From positions 62,001-126,000 of the forward strand of contig CAJPFG010000021.1 in the NCBI GenBank assembly GCA_905339235.1: a stretch of 64,000 nt of DNA, read 5' to 3'. The notes beneath the pieces were generated by a model, which was not told where the DNA came from, ran no database searches, and worked only from the letters and a program-made list of their open reading frames with translations. Shown one piece after another: positions 37,784-45,724 of the stretch. Both the position numbers and the translations under genes were made by a program. The stretch is from Phycisphaerales bacterium (GTDB lineage Bacteria > Planctomycetota > Phycisphaerae > Phycisphaerales > UBA1924). Positions within the stretch are counted from its first letter, which is position 1. The number at the start of each line of letters is the position of its first letter.

Positions 37784-38830
37784 ATGATCCGTTGGATCAC
37801 CATCGTCCTTTCCATCGTCGGGCTCGCGATCGGCGTCTGGGCGGTTTCGACCGCCGATGAGCCGCCCGTGGAACTGCCGCTGGCGCGCCCCGCTTCGGTA
37901 AACCCTTTCGAGAAGGGCGTCGCAGCGCTGGGCGTGGTCGAACCCGCCGGGCGCGACGTGGGCGTGGTGGCCCCGGAGACCGAACTGGTCGCGAGAGTTC
38001 TCGTAGAAGTGGGGCAGCGCGTGTCGAAGAGCGAACCCCTGTTCGAACTGGACACGCGCGAACTGCAGGCCGAGTTGGTGCGGGCCCGCGCGGCCGTCGA
38101 TGCCGCGCAGTCCGAGATCGACCGCTGGCACGCCCTCCCGCGCAAGGAAGACATTCCTCCTCTGGAGGCCGCCCTGCAGCGGGCTCAGGCGGTGCTCATG
38201 GACCGCGATGACGTCCTGAGGATCACCCAGGAAGCCGCGAAGCGCGGGAGCAGCAACGACCGCGAGATCGCGGCCGCCCAGTTCGCGGCGGAAGCGGCCC
38301 GGGCCGACGCCGCCCGCGCCAAAGCCGACCTGGACCGGATGAACGCCGGCGGCTGGGTCCCCGACCTCAAGGTGGCGGAGAGCCAACTCGCGCAGAGGCG
38401 CGCCGAAGTTGACGCGCTGACGATCCTGCTGGATCGCCTGACCGTCCGCGCGCCGCGCGACGGCGTGGTGCTGCGACGCGACATCGAGGAGGGGGAGTTC
38501 GCCAGCACCGACCGGCGGGCCCCGGCGCTGATTCTCGGTGACCTCGAGCACCTGGCCGTCCGGGCCCAGGTGGACGAGGAAGACATCTCGCTGGTGACCC
38601 CGTCGAGCAAGGCCGTGGGGCGCACCCGCGGGGCCGCGCCCGTGGAGATCTCGCTGAAGTTGATCCGCATCGAGCCGTACGCGCGCCCGAAGCGCGACCT
38701 GACCGGCGACAACGCGGAGCGGGTCGATACGCGCGTGATCGACGTGGTGTTCGATGTGGCCCAGAATCCGAGATTGCCGATCTATCCGGGGCAGGCGGTG
38801 GACGTGTTCATCCAGGCCGCGGATCAATGA
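37784..38830 (+). CDS. membrane-fusion protein (DevB/HlyD type)
   Basis: 348 aa. An N-terminal anchor (WITIVLSIVGLAIGVWAV) is followed by a lipoyl/barrel half (GVVEPAGRDVGVVAPETELVARVLVEVGQRVSK), a long alpha-hairpin (~85-210) rich in Ala/Glu/Arg, the second lipoyl half (TVRAPRDGVVLRRDIEEGEF) and a C-terminal barrel. It would bridge the permease encoded just upstream to the outer membrane. Substrate is unknown; the nearby glycosyltransferase hints at a glycolipid or glycan, as for DevBCA in cyanobacteria, but this is inference. Confidence 0.86.
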   Translation: MIRWITIVLSIVGLAIGVWAVSTADEPPVELPLARPASVNPFEKGVAALGVVEPAGRDVGVVAPETELVARVLVEVGQRVSKSEPLFELDTRELQAELVRARAAVDAAQSEIDRWHALPRKEDIPPLEAALQRAQAVLMDRDDVLRITQEAAKRGSSNDREIAAAQFAAEAARADAARAKADLDRMNAGGWVPDLKVAESQLAQRRAEVDALTILLDRLTVRAPRDGVVLRRDIEEGEFASTDRRAPALILGDLEHLAVRAQVDEEDISLVTPSSKAVGRTRGAAPVEISLKLIRIEPYARPKRDLTGDNAERVDTRVIDVVFDVAQNPRLPIYPGQAVDVFIQAADQ

Positions 38831-38834
38831 AATA

Positions 38835-38875
38835 ACGGCCCGTGGGGTGGGGAGTGCAAAACCCCTCCGGGCCGT
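38835..38875. terminator. long hairpin between convergent genes
   Basis: Arms ACGGCCCG and CGGGCCGT (8 bp) enclose a second inner pairing GGGGT / ACCCC. It lies between the stops of the DevB-like gene (plus) and the DUF3568 gene (minus). Neither side has a strong U-tract, so it may be a weak bidirectional terminator. Confidence 0.5.
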
Positions 38876-38895
38876 CCCGTGCTGCGCACGGGCGA

Positions 38896-39294
38896 TCACA
38901 GATTCAGGTTTTTCTTGATCTCATCCAGGATCGCCACCGACTGCTTCTCATCGCCGAAGGTGCCGACGCGGATGCTGACTTCCGTGGAGGTCTCCGTCTT
39001 CTTCGCGAGATCGACCTTGACCTCGGTGTCGTCGGCCATCTTCGAGACAAAGCGACCCTGAAAGGCATCCCGATCGGTGGAGACCGGATTGAACCCCATC
39101 GTCTCCAGCGCCTTGGTCGTCGCGTCGAACGTCCGATCCAGGGGTGCGTCTACCGTGGAGGTAAGTTTCCCGGTGACGTAGGCATACGTGCCCACGCCCG
39201 CCGCCGCTCCGGCACCCACCGCCACCGCCAGGCACCCCGCGATTCCCGGCATGATGGCGAGCGCCGTGCAGAGAAAAAGGCGTCGTAGCAGCAT
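38896..39294 (-). CDS. DUF3568-family lipoprotein
   Basis: 132 aa. The lipobox IAGC puts the lipid anchor at Cys21. A glycine/alanine-rich stretch (AVAVGAGAAAGVGTYAYVTGKL) precedes an alpha/beta domain ending SIRVGTFGDEKQSVAILDEI, the pattern of the DUF3568 family of small bacterial lipoproteins. Function is unknown. A near-perfect ribosome site, AAAGGAGG, lies six bases before the ATG, so high expression is likely. It is a single gene with its own promoter region to 39455. Confidence 0.85.
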   Translation of the reverse strand: MLLRRLFLCTALAIMPGIAGCLAVAVGAGAAAGVGTYAYVTGKLTSTVDAPLDRTFDATTKALETMGFNPVSTDRDAFQGRFVSKMADDTEVKVDLAKKTETSTEVSIRVGTFGDEKQSVAILDEIKKNLNL

Positions 39295-39455
39295 TTCAAA
39301 CCTCCTTTCAAAGAGGTGAGGGTCATCCGGCCTCGAAGACTGCTACGCATGTTCGGGTCCGCCCGGTTCCGTACGAACATCGCTCAGCCATGCGGCTGGA
39401 ATGACTGTGCAAAGCCCGAGCAAGCAACGATCAAACGGGCGATGTGAATGAAAAC

Positions 39456-41519
39456 TCATTCCTCTTCGCCGCGCAGCCGCGCCACCACGCTGAAATCCTC
39501 CAGCGTCGTCGTGTCCTGCGTGATCTTCTCCACCCCCGCCGCCACGTCCCGCAGAAGCCGCCGCATGATCTTCCCGCTGCGCGTTTTCGGCAGCGCCTCC
39601 GCAAACCGGACCTGATCGGGCCTTGCGATCGCCCCGATCTCGTGCCCCACGTGATTGCTCAGTTCTTTCCGCAGCGCCTCGTCCGCAGTCCGGCTCTGCG
39701 CCTGCATCCACGCCGGCTTCATCGTCACGAACGCGCAGATCCCCGTCCCCTTGATCTCGTGCGGCATCCCCACCACCGCGGCCTCCGCCACCCCCGGATG
39801 GCTCACCAGCGCGCTCTCGACCTCCATCGTCCCCAGTCGATGCCCCGACACGTTGATCACGTCGTCCACCCGTCCCATCACCCAGAAATAGCCGTCCGGA
39901 TCGCACCGCGCCCCATCCGCCGAGAAGTAGTACGGCTCCCCGGTCTTCGGGTCCTTCAACCGCGACCAATACCCCTGCACAAACCGCTCCCGGTTCCCGA
40001 AGATCCCCCGCAGCATCCCCGGCCACGGCCGGCGGATCGCCAGCAGGCCCCCATGATTCCGCGGCATCTCCTCGCCCGCCTCGTTCACCACCGCCGCGTC
40101 GATCCCGAACATCGGCAGCGTGCACGACCCCGGCTTGGTCGGCGTCGCCCCCGGCAGCGGCGTGATCACGTGCCCGCCGGTTTCCGTCTGCCAGTACGTA
40201 TCCACCACCGGGCACCGCCCGCCCCCGATGTGCGTGTGATACCACATCCACGCCTCGGGGTTGATCGGCTCTCCCACAGTTCCCAGCACCTTCAGGCTCG
40301 ACAGGTCGTGCCTGGCCGGGTGTTCGTCGCCCCACTTCATGAACGTCCGGATCGCCGTCGGTGCCGTGTACAACTGCGTCACCCGGTGCCGCGCGACGAT
40401 GTCCCAGAACCGGTCGTTCCCCGGAAAGTTCGGCGCCCCCTCGTACATCAGCGTCGGCACGCGGTTGCTCATGATCCCGTAGATCACGTACGAATGCCCC
40501 GTCACCCATCCCACATCCGCCGTGCACCAGAAGACCTGCCCCGTCCCCGGAATCAGGTTAAACGTCACCCGCGCCGTCAGGTTCGTGTAGACCAGGTACC
40601 CCGCCGTCGTGTGCACAATCCCCTTGGGCTTCCCCGTGCTCCCGCTGGTGTACAGCAGGAACAGCATGTCCTCCGCGTCCATCGGCTCGCACGGGCAGTG
40701 GTCGCTCGCCCCCTCCACGGCGTCGTGCCACCACACGTCGCGCCCCGGCCTCCATTCAACCCGCGCACCCGTCCGCTGCAGCACGACCACGTTGCGAACC
40801 TTGTTGGGCGTCGTCGCCAGCACCTCGCACGCCTCGTCCACGTTCTTCTTGAGTTCGATGACCTCGCCCTTCCGGAACCCTCCGTCCGCCGTGATGATCA
40901 CCTTGCTGCTCGCGTCCGTCACCCGCTCAACGATCGCGTGCGGCGCGAACCCGCCGAAGATCACGCTGTGCGCCGCCCCGATCCTCGCGCACGCCAGCAC
41001 CGCGATCACCAGTTCCGGCACCATCGGCATGTAGATCGTGACCACGTCCCCCTTCTTCACCCCCATGCCCTTCAGCGCGTTCCCCAGCCGCGCCGTCTCC
41101 CGCTGGATCTCCCGGTACCGCAGCCACCGCAGTTCGTGCATCGGCGCGTAGTGCGAGCCCGTCGCCGGATGCCCCGTCCGGCGCGACATCGGCTCGCCCT
41201 CCCAGATAATCCCCACCTCCTCGCCGTGCCCGTCCTCCACGTGCCGGTCCACGCAGTTGTAGCACGCGTTGATCTGCCCGCCACCGAACCACTTCGCGTC
41301 CGGCGCCTTCCACTCCAGCACCTTGTCCCACTCCCGCGCCCACCGCAGCACCGCCGCGGCCTCGCCCCAGAATCCTTCCGGGTCCTCCAGCGACCGCTTG
41401 TGCATCTCCCGGTACTGCTCCAGCGACGACACCTGCCACCTGGAGAACTTCAACTGGGCCGCGGGCACCGGCGGAAACACGCGGCTCTCGTTCAGCGTCG
41501 ATTCGATGGCTTGGCTCAT
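39456..41519 (-). CDS. acsA: acetyl-CoA synthetase
   Basis: 687 aa, close to the usual ~650. It makes acetyl-CoA from acetate, ATP and CoA through acetyl-adenylate. Motifs: YTSGSTGKPKGI (P-loop-like A3), YWQTETGG (A5), GRVDDVINVSGHRLGTMEVE (A8 hinge) and PKTRSGKIMRRLLRD, whose Lys is the catalytic residue and known acetylation site. The ATG at 41519 is preferred over a GTG three codons earlier; neither has a strong ribosome site. It is divided from the ATP-grasp gene by 49 bases, same strand. It allows growth on acetate or salvage of overflow acetate. Confidence 0.95.
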   Translation of the reverse strand: MSQAIESTLNESRVFPPVPAAQLKFSRWQVSSLEQYREMHKRSLEDPEGFWGEAAAVLRWAREWDKVLEWKAPDAKWFGGGQINACYNCVDRHVEDGHGEEVGIIWEGEPMSRRTGHPATGSHYAPMHELRWLRYREIQRETARLGNALKGMGVKKGDVVTIYMPMVPELVIAVLACARIGAAHSVIFGGFAPHAIVERVTDASSKVIITADGGFRKGEVIELKKNVDEACEVLATTPNKVRNVVVLQRTGARVEWRPGRDVWWHDAVEGASDHCPCEPMDAEDMLFLLYTSGSTGKPKGIVHTTAGYLVYTNLTARVTFNLIPGTGQVFWCTADVGWVTGHSYVIYGIMSNRVPTLMYEGAPNFPGNDRFWDIVARHRVTQLYTAPTAIRTFMKWGDEHPARHDLSSLKVLGTVGEPINPEAWMWYHTHIGGGRCPVVDTYWQTETGGHVITPLPGATPTKPGSCTLPMFGIDAAVVNEAGEEMPRNHGGLLAIRRPWPGMLRGIFGNRERFVQGYWSRLKDPKTGEPYYFSADGARCDPDGYFWVMGRVDDVINVSGHRLGTMEVESALVSHPGVAEAAVVGMPHEIKGTGICAFVTMKPAWMQAQSRTADEALRKELSNHVGHEIGAIARPDQVRFAEALPKTRSGKIMRRLLRDVAAGVEKITQDTTTLEDFSVVARLRGEEE

Positions 41520-41568
41520 GGCGCCCACAGAATACCACGAGCGCCCGGCCTTGTGAAACCCGGGCCGC

Positions 41569-42465
41569 TCACTCCGCCGCGATGGGTTCGGTCCCCGCGC
41601 CGCACCGAAGGATTCCCTCGGCCACCGACTTCACCAGCGCCGTCCGCTCGGCATCCGGCGGCCTCGCGAACGTCGGCGTCACATTCACGTCCAGCACCAC
41701 CCCGCGCCCCTCGTGCATCACGTAGTCGATCTTGGCAAAGTCCAGCCCCATCCGCGCCCTGGCCGCGGCCACCTCCGGCGGCGGATCCACGTACGCCACC
41801 CGCTCCGAGTTGATCGCCTTGACCACCCACTCACGCGAAGCGCACATCCGCCCCCACGACCGGTCGCCCAGAAAGTACCAGTTCCGCAGCACGTACCGGC
41901 CGTCGAGCCTCTCGGGCAGGAACTTCTCCACCACCACGCCGGGATTGCGGTACGCCCCCGCCGGCACGTCGCGCGCCGAATCGAACACGTGATACTTCGC
42001 CAGCGTCCGCGCCCGCCCCAGCAGCCGCCGCTCTATCCACCCCCACCGCGACACCCGGTTCCACACCCGCGCCCCCAGCGACGCCGGCCGCCCCCTTCCC
42101 AGCAGCCACTCGTCCAAGTTCCCCCCGCAGTTGCAGGCCGTCTTCACGATCACCGGCCCCTCGTACTCATCCGCGCCCCGCACCAGATTCGTGCTCACCA
42201 GAGTCTTGCGGATGTCCCGCACGCGCCGGTTCACCACCCTCGGGTGCCGCTGCATCAGATCCCAGTACTCCTCGGGGATGTACGACATGTCCAGGTGCGG
42301 GAAAAGCACATCCGCCGTCACCTCCCGCCCGGCGCCGAACACCATCTCCACCCCAATCCCCATCTCCCGCCACACCTCGGCCATCGTCCAGATCTGGTAT
42401 CGCATCGCCGGCGCGAACGTGTGCCGCTCGTGCAGAAGAATCGCGATGGACCGGATCGACCCCAT
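41569..42465 (-). CDS. ATP-grasp domain protein
   Basis: 298 aa. The N-terminal part has an alpha/beta fold start (SIAILLHERHTFAPAM); the C-terminal part has ATP-grasp features: VIVKTACNCGG (ATP-contacting strand), VVVEKFLPE, and the metal-binding end DFAKIDYVMHEGRGVVLDVNVTPTF. Enzymes of this superfamily (RimK, glutathione synthase) ligate carboxylates to amines. The substrate is not recognisable. The ATG at 42465 starts a family-like N-terminus; longer in-frame starts up to 42696 overlap the divergent gene. It lies 49 bases upstream of acsA on the same strand. Confidence 0.75.
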   Translation of the reverse strand: MGSIRSIAILLHERHTFAPAMRYQIWTMAEVWREMGIGVEMVFGAGREVTADVLFPHLDMSYIPEEYWDLMQRHPRVVNRRVRDIRKTLVSTNLVRGADEYEGPVIVKTACNCGGNLDEWLLGRGRPASLGARVWNRVSRWGWIERRLLGRARTLAKYHVFDSARDVPAGAYRNPGVVVEKFLPERLDGRYVLRNWYFLGDRSWGRMCASREWVVKAINSERVAYVDPPPEVAAARARMGLDFAKIDYVMHEGRGVVLDVNVTPTFARPPDAERTALVKSVAEGILRCGAGTEPIAAE

Positions 42466-42553
42466 CCGGGCACGATACCCGATCTCCGCCCGCGCTCGCG
42501 CTGTTCCCAACCCCGCCCCGGCGCGGTATGCTGCCCCCACCCTGGAGGACCCC

Positions 42554-43168
42554 ATGGACTTTTCCTTCACCTTCAAACGAAACACCAAGGGCGCGGCCGG
42601 CGGCGGGCCCCAGCAGGACAGCGAGGGCGAACGCCAATACAACCAGATCCGCGGCTGCGGCATCACCCTCAAGCCGCCCCTGGGCTTCTGGGACATCCAG
42701 CGCGGCCACGACCCCGAGGGCTACGCACGCGAACCCTTCTCCCGCCTCCTCAAGTTCATGGGCGCCACCCACCCCGACCAGGAGTTCTGGTCCAACGACA
42801 TCTGGCACTACACCCCCTCCGCGGCCCCCGACGAGAGCGAACTCGTAAGCCTCTACACCAACGTCAAGCGCCTCGTGAAGGACGCCGTGCCCATGGGCGA
42901 TGCATCCTCCTCCACCAACTACGAGACCAACGTCGTCACCATCACCGCCGAAGTGAACAGCAACCCCGAATCCTGGGACCTCGACCCCGCGGCCGGCGAC
43001 CTGCCCACGCAACTCCTCACCAAACTCGCCGCCTCACTCGCGGCCGCGGGAGAGGGCCGCATCGGCGCATGCGACGTCGAGGGCGGGAAACTCATCGTGT
43101 TCCTGAACGAAACGGAGATCTCCGAACTCGCCGACACCACGTCGATGCCGTGGGGGGCGGTGGTGTAG
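42554..43168 (+). CDS. unrecognised conserved-looking protein
   Basis: 204 aa, no signal peptide or membrane helix. It is acidic, with a Gly-rich beginning, then ITLKPPLGFWDIQRGHDPEGY, and an ordered C-terminal domain (GEGRIGACDVEGGKLIVFLNETEI). GGAGG lies five bases before the ATG at 42554. The codon pattern matches neighbours. It is divergent from the ATP-grasp gene across 88 bases, which must hold both promoters. No family was recognised. Confidence 0.72.
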   Translation: MDFSFTFKRNTKGAAGGGPQQDSEGERQYNQIRGCGITLKPPLGFWDIQRGHDPEGYAREPFSRLLKFMGATHPDQEFWSNDIWHYTPSAAPDESELVSLYTNVKRLVKDAVPMGDASSSTNYETNVVTITAEVNSNPESWDLDPAAGDLPTQLLTKLAASLAAAGEGRIGACDVEGGKLIVFLNETEISELADTTSMPWGAVV

Positions 43169-43599
43169 CCTCGTCCAGTGACCCCTGACTTCCAAAGCCG
43201 TGCCACGATCCCGCCCGGCTTTGCGGGCGTACGTCGGCATGACGCGTGCTAAGGAGTTCCTCTACTGCACGTGGGCGCGTACGCGACAGGGTCCGACCGC
43301 GCGCATTGGGCGAGAACAAGTCGGAGCAAGAAGGACCATGTCACGGTTCTTCCAGAACGGCCCCGTGAAGTCTCGGCCGGGGTAACTTGCTGGCTGGCCA
43401 CCCAACCCCGCTAGCGGCGAATTGTACAATTTGTCGTCACGATTCACGCCGCGGAACCGCCGCGACGTAACGCCGCGGACCGAGCCCCCAAGAACCTCTT
43501 CCCTGGCCTGCGTGGCCCTTTGTCCACTTTGCGCCCAAAAACCGCACACTTCCCGGCTCCCCCTTCCCTTCCCTATCCCGCCCCTGTATTTTTCCCCGC
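43169..43599. other. long intergenic region with a helicase relic
   Basis: About 430 bases. The only coding-like content is the UvrD-type fragment at 43200-43385. The rest is less GC-rich (e.g. 43420-43445) and shows no gene. A TATTTT box at 43587-43592 lies seven bases before the ATG at 43600 and could drive a leaderless transcript. Confidence 0.5.
43200..43385 (+). pseudogene. relic of a UvrD/PcrA-type helicase C-terminus
   Basis: From ~43224 the frame reads AYVGMTRAKEFLYCTWARTR, then TMSRFFQ, then a stop at 43385. This matches the last conserved block of UvrD/Rep/PcrA helicases (YVGMTRAKxxLYLT...SRFL), including the TRAK residues of motif VI. Nothing upstream in any frame continues the helicase; the preceding gene ends at 43168. 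Only ~50 of ~700 residues remain, so this is a degraded fragment left after a deletion or insertion. It has no ribosome site and is unlikely to be expressed. Confidence 0.7.
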
Positions 43600-44494
43600 A
43601 TGTCCGCCTCGCCAGCCCAACCCGCGCCCCTCGCCCAAGCCGCGGCCACCAGCGCCAACGCCGCCGCGACGAATCAGGACTCAGGACCCAGCACTCAGGA
43701 CTCAGGACTCAGGATCCAGCACTCACGCCCCCGCGCTCCCCTCCTCCGAACTCTCCTCCACCCTCGAATCCCTCCTCCTCGCCGCGGCCAAAGCCCGCCT
43801 CACCCTCATCCGCGGCCTCGAACAACTCTTCACCACCTCCGAAGACCCCGTCGAAAAACGCCGCGTTTCCTCCAATCTCCTCCGCGCAACCAGCGCGCCG
43901 CTCATCCCCATGCGCCGCGATCCCGACTCGGGCCTCTACACCCCCGCCTCGCGCGCCGCCGAGTCCGGCGAGCGCCGCGCCTCCACGCGCCTCCCCGCCC
44001 CCGCGGCCACGCCCTCCCCCGATCTCGACCCCGCCAAGGTCGTCACCATCGTCGCCCGGGCCCTCCAGCACAACGACGACCCCGCCCCCGACACCGGCCT
44101 GGCCACCCTCGCCGCCTTCCTCGACGAAGGCGCCAAACTCAATGACGAGGAACTCCCCGACCCCGAAGACCCCGACTTCGCCGACGACCTCATCGACGCC
44201 GTCGAAGATTGCCCCCTCTACCTCGCCGCCCACGCCGACCACTGCCAGGTGGACTTCGCCCTCGAAACCACCAACGTCACCCAGTTCGCCCACCCGCGCC
44301 CCATGGCCCTGCTCCAGTGCGACTACACCACCGACGAAAAGGTTCTCCGGGTCATCCTCACGCTCACCAAGGGCGACGACTCCCGCCACCCCGGTTGCTA
44401 CCTCATCAACAGCATCGACTGCTCCGTGCGAGACGCCGGCAACCCCCGCCCCAACACCTGGACGGACGACCATGAGCCCCCCGACTCGTCCTGA
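43520..44494 (+). CDS. unrecognised protein gene with a frame break at a 7-bp repeat (start unresolved)
   Basis: The well-formed coding part runs from ~43740 to the stop at 44494: SSELSSTLESLLLAAAKARLTLIRGLEQL, an acidic linker, then LYLAAHADHCQVDFALETTNVTQF and CDYTTDEKVLRVILTL. It has no membrane helix and no recognised family. In this frame the only upstream start is a TTG at 43520 with no ribosome site, and the N-terminus would be implausibly Pro-rich. An ATG at 43600 (MSASPAQPAPLAQAAATSA) is more natural and has a TATTTT box seven bases upstream, but lies in another frame. The two frames meet at the heptamer repeat 43674-43729. Losing one repeat or gaining two would join them. Confidence 0.6.
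   Translation: MSTLRPKTAHFPAPPSLPYPAPVFFPACPPRQPNPRPSPKPRPPAPTPPRRIRTQDPALRTQDSGSSTHAPALPSSELSSTLESLLLAAAKARLTLIRGLEQLFTTSEDPVEKRRVSSNLLRATSAPLIPMRRDPDSGLYTPASRAAESGERRASTRLPAPAATPSPDLDPAKVVTIVARALQHNDDPAPDTGLATLAAFLDEGAKLNDEELPDPEDPDFADDLIDAVEDCPLYLAAHADHCQVDFALETTNVTQFAHPRPMALLQCDYTTDEKVLRVILTLTKGDDSRHPGCYLINSIDCSVRDAGNPRPNTWTDDHEPPDSS
43674..43729 (+). repeat. 7-bp tandem repeat (TCAGGAC type), possible phase-variable tract
   Basis: Eight consecutive heptamers: TCAGGAC, TCAGGAC, CCAGCAC, TCAGGAC, TCAGGAC, TCAGGAT, CCAGCAC, TCACGCC. They also show a larger rhythm (two or three TCAGGAY units, then CCAGCAC). The tract lies in the 5' part of the gene ending at 44494, where two open frames overlap. 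Because 7 is not a multiple of 3, copy-number change would switch frames. Confidence 0.8.
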
Positions 44495-44498
44495 CGCG

Positions 44499-44529
44499 CG
44501 TGGCATCACGCTCCCACGACGTGGCATCA
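44499..44529 (+). promoter_or_regulatory. 10-bp direct repeat with 21-bp spacing
   Basis: CGTGGCATCA occurs at 44499-44508 and again at 44520-44529, exactly 21 bases (two helical turns) apart. It lies ~45-70 bases upstream of a promoter-like sequence for the tagged propeller gene. An activator site is possible but unproven. Confidence 0.35.
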
Positions 44530-44570
44530 GTGACACGCGGCGAGACGATGACCGATCGCTCGAAAATCGC

Positions 44571-44598
44571 TTGTCTTTCCCGAGAATTGCCGTAGGCT
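44571..44598 (+). promoter_or_regulatory. possible sigma-70-like promoter
   Basis: TTGTCT (44571-44576) and TAGGCT (44593-44598) are separated by 16 bases, ~30 bases upstream of the ATG at 44628. Matches to consensus are moderate (4/6 and 3/6). Confidence 0.3.
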
Positions 44599-44627
44599 GT
44601 CGGGGGAAGACCACCCAGGAGGTATGT

Positions 44628-45674
44628 ATGCGCGCTCCCCTCGCCGTTGCTGTTGTTGCCGCCCTTGCCGCGTCCGCCGCGGCCCAGACGCACATCATGA
44701 TCCCCGACTCGTCGGGCGATCGGATCATGCTCTTTGACATGTCGGGCACGCTGGTGGACCAGAACTGGATCCCCGACGGCGCCGGAGTCGGCTACGACTG
44801 GCAAACCCCCAAGGATGTGCAGCAGATCGGCGATGAGATCTGGGTGACCGATCAGGTCAGCGACAGCATCGCCCGGTTCACCGTCGCCAATCCTCCGGTT
44901 CACATCGCGACGATCTCCGGCGGCCTGGACAACATCCGCGGCATGGGCCGCGTGGGCAACAAGGTGTACGTGTCCAACAGCGGCACGGGCAACGGGGCGC
45001 CGGGACAGGCCGTGGTCGTGTACAACCTGGACGGCTCGTTTGATTCCCTGTTCGCCGCTCCCGATCCATTCGATTGCACCGACTTCAACGGGAATGTCCT
45101 GGTCGCCGACATCGCCGGAGACGACCTGCGCCTCTTTGACCCGGCGGGTAACTTCCTTTCCGTCTTCCACGCCAGCGACGGAGTCTCGGGGATCGACTTT
45201 CCCGAGCAAATCGTGGTCGCCAACACCGGCCCCGCCGGCGCTCAGGAAGTCTGGAGCGCCGGGTTCACCGCCCCCGCCGGCATCTACCGCTACGACAACC
45301 AGGGGACTCAACTGAACTACTACGCCGTCAGCACCGGCCCACGCGGAATGGCGTTCCTCTCTACCGGCGAGGTGCTCTTCACCGAGTCCACGTCGGTCAA
45401 GGCGTTCGATCCGGCCACCGGCGCGGTCCGAACGATCCTGTCAGGCGGCATCGCGCCCCAGTTTCCGGGCCTCGTGACGCTCGCGCCGTCGTGCGACCCC
45501 GACGTCAACTGCGACGGCTCGGTCAACGGCTTCGACATCGAGGCCACCGAGCAGGCCGTCAACGGCGACTTCACCAACTTCTGCCTGCCCAGTGCCGACC
45601 TGAACGGCGACGGCAGCGAGAACGGGTTCGACATCGAGACCGAAGAGCAGCGCGTGAATGGGGAGCCTTGCTGA
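44628..45674 (+). CDS. secreted propeller protein with C-terminal dockerin-like tag
   Basis: 348 aa. A signal peptide (ASAAAQ) precedes an NHL/SMP-30-like propeller: IPDSSGDRIMLFDMSG, IWVTDQVSDSIARF, VYVSNSGTGNGAPGQAVVVYNLDG, VLVADIAGDDLRLFD. The C-terminus has the two tag repeats (VNCDGSVNGFDIEATEQ, NGDGSENGFDIETEEQ). AGGAGG lies six bases upstream of the ATG at 44628; another ATG four bases earlier is out of frame. It stands alone, convergent with pilB across ~50 bases. The function is unknown; surface exposure is inferred. Confidence 0.82.
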   Translation: MRAPLAVAVVAALAASAAAQTHIMIPDSSGDRIMLFDMSGTLVDQNWIPDGAGVGYDWQTPKDVQQIGDEIWVTDQVSDSIARFTVANPPVHIATISGGLDNIRGMGRVGNKVYVSNSGTGNGAPGQAVVVYNLDGSFDSLFAAPDPFDCTDFNGNVLVADIAGDDLRLFDPAGNFLSVFHASDGVSGIDFPEQIVVANTGPAGAQEVWSAGFTAPAGIYRYDNQGTQLNYYAVSTGPRGMAFLSTGEVLFTESTSVKAFDPATGAVRTILSGGIAPQFPGLVTLAPSCDPDVNCDGSVNGFDIEATEQAVNGDFTNFCLPSADLNGDGSENGFDIETEEQRVNGEPC

Positions 45675-45724
45675 TGGCGGCGGGTGCCTTCCGCGTATCG
45701 CGGTACGAATCGTCGCCGGGATGA

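Noticed and set aside
39444..41813. Long plus-strand open frame (789 aa) antisense to acetyl-CoA synthetase
   Set aside because: The minus strand carries every acetyl-CoA synthetase motif; the plus frame is Arg/His/Pro-rich with no homology.
43422..44627. N-terminal extension of the tagged propeller gene in the same frame (to 750 aa)
   Set aside because: The extension is Pro/Ser/Arg-rich shadow sequence over another gene; the signal peptide and AGGAGG site define the start at 44628.
25800..45700. CRISPR-like array from the repeated tag sequences
   Set aside because: The repeats are coding, ~80-90 bp, scattered across separate genes and lack uniform spacers.
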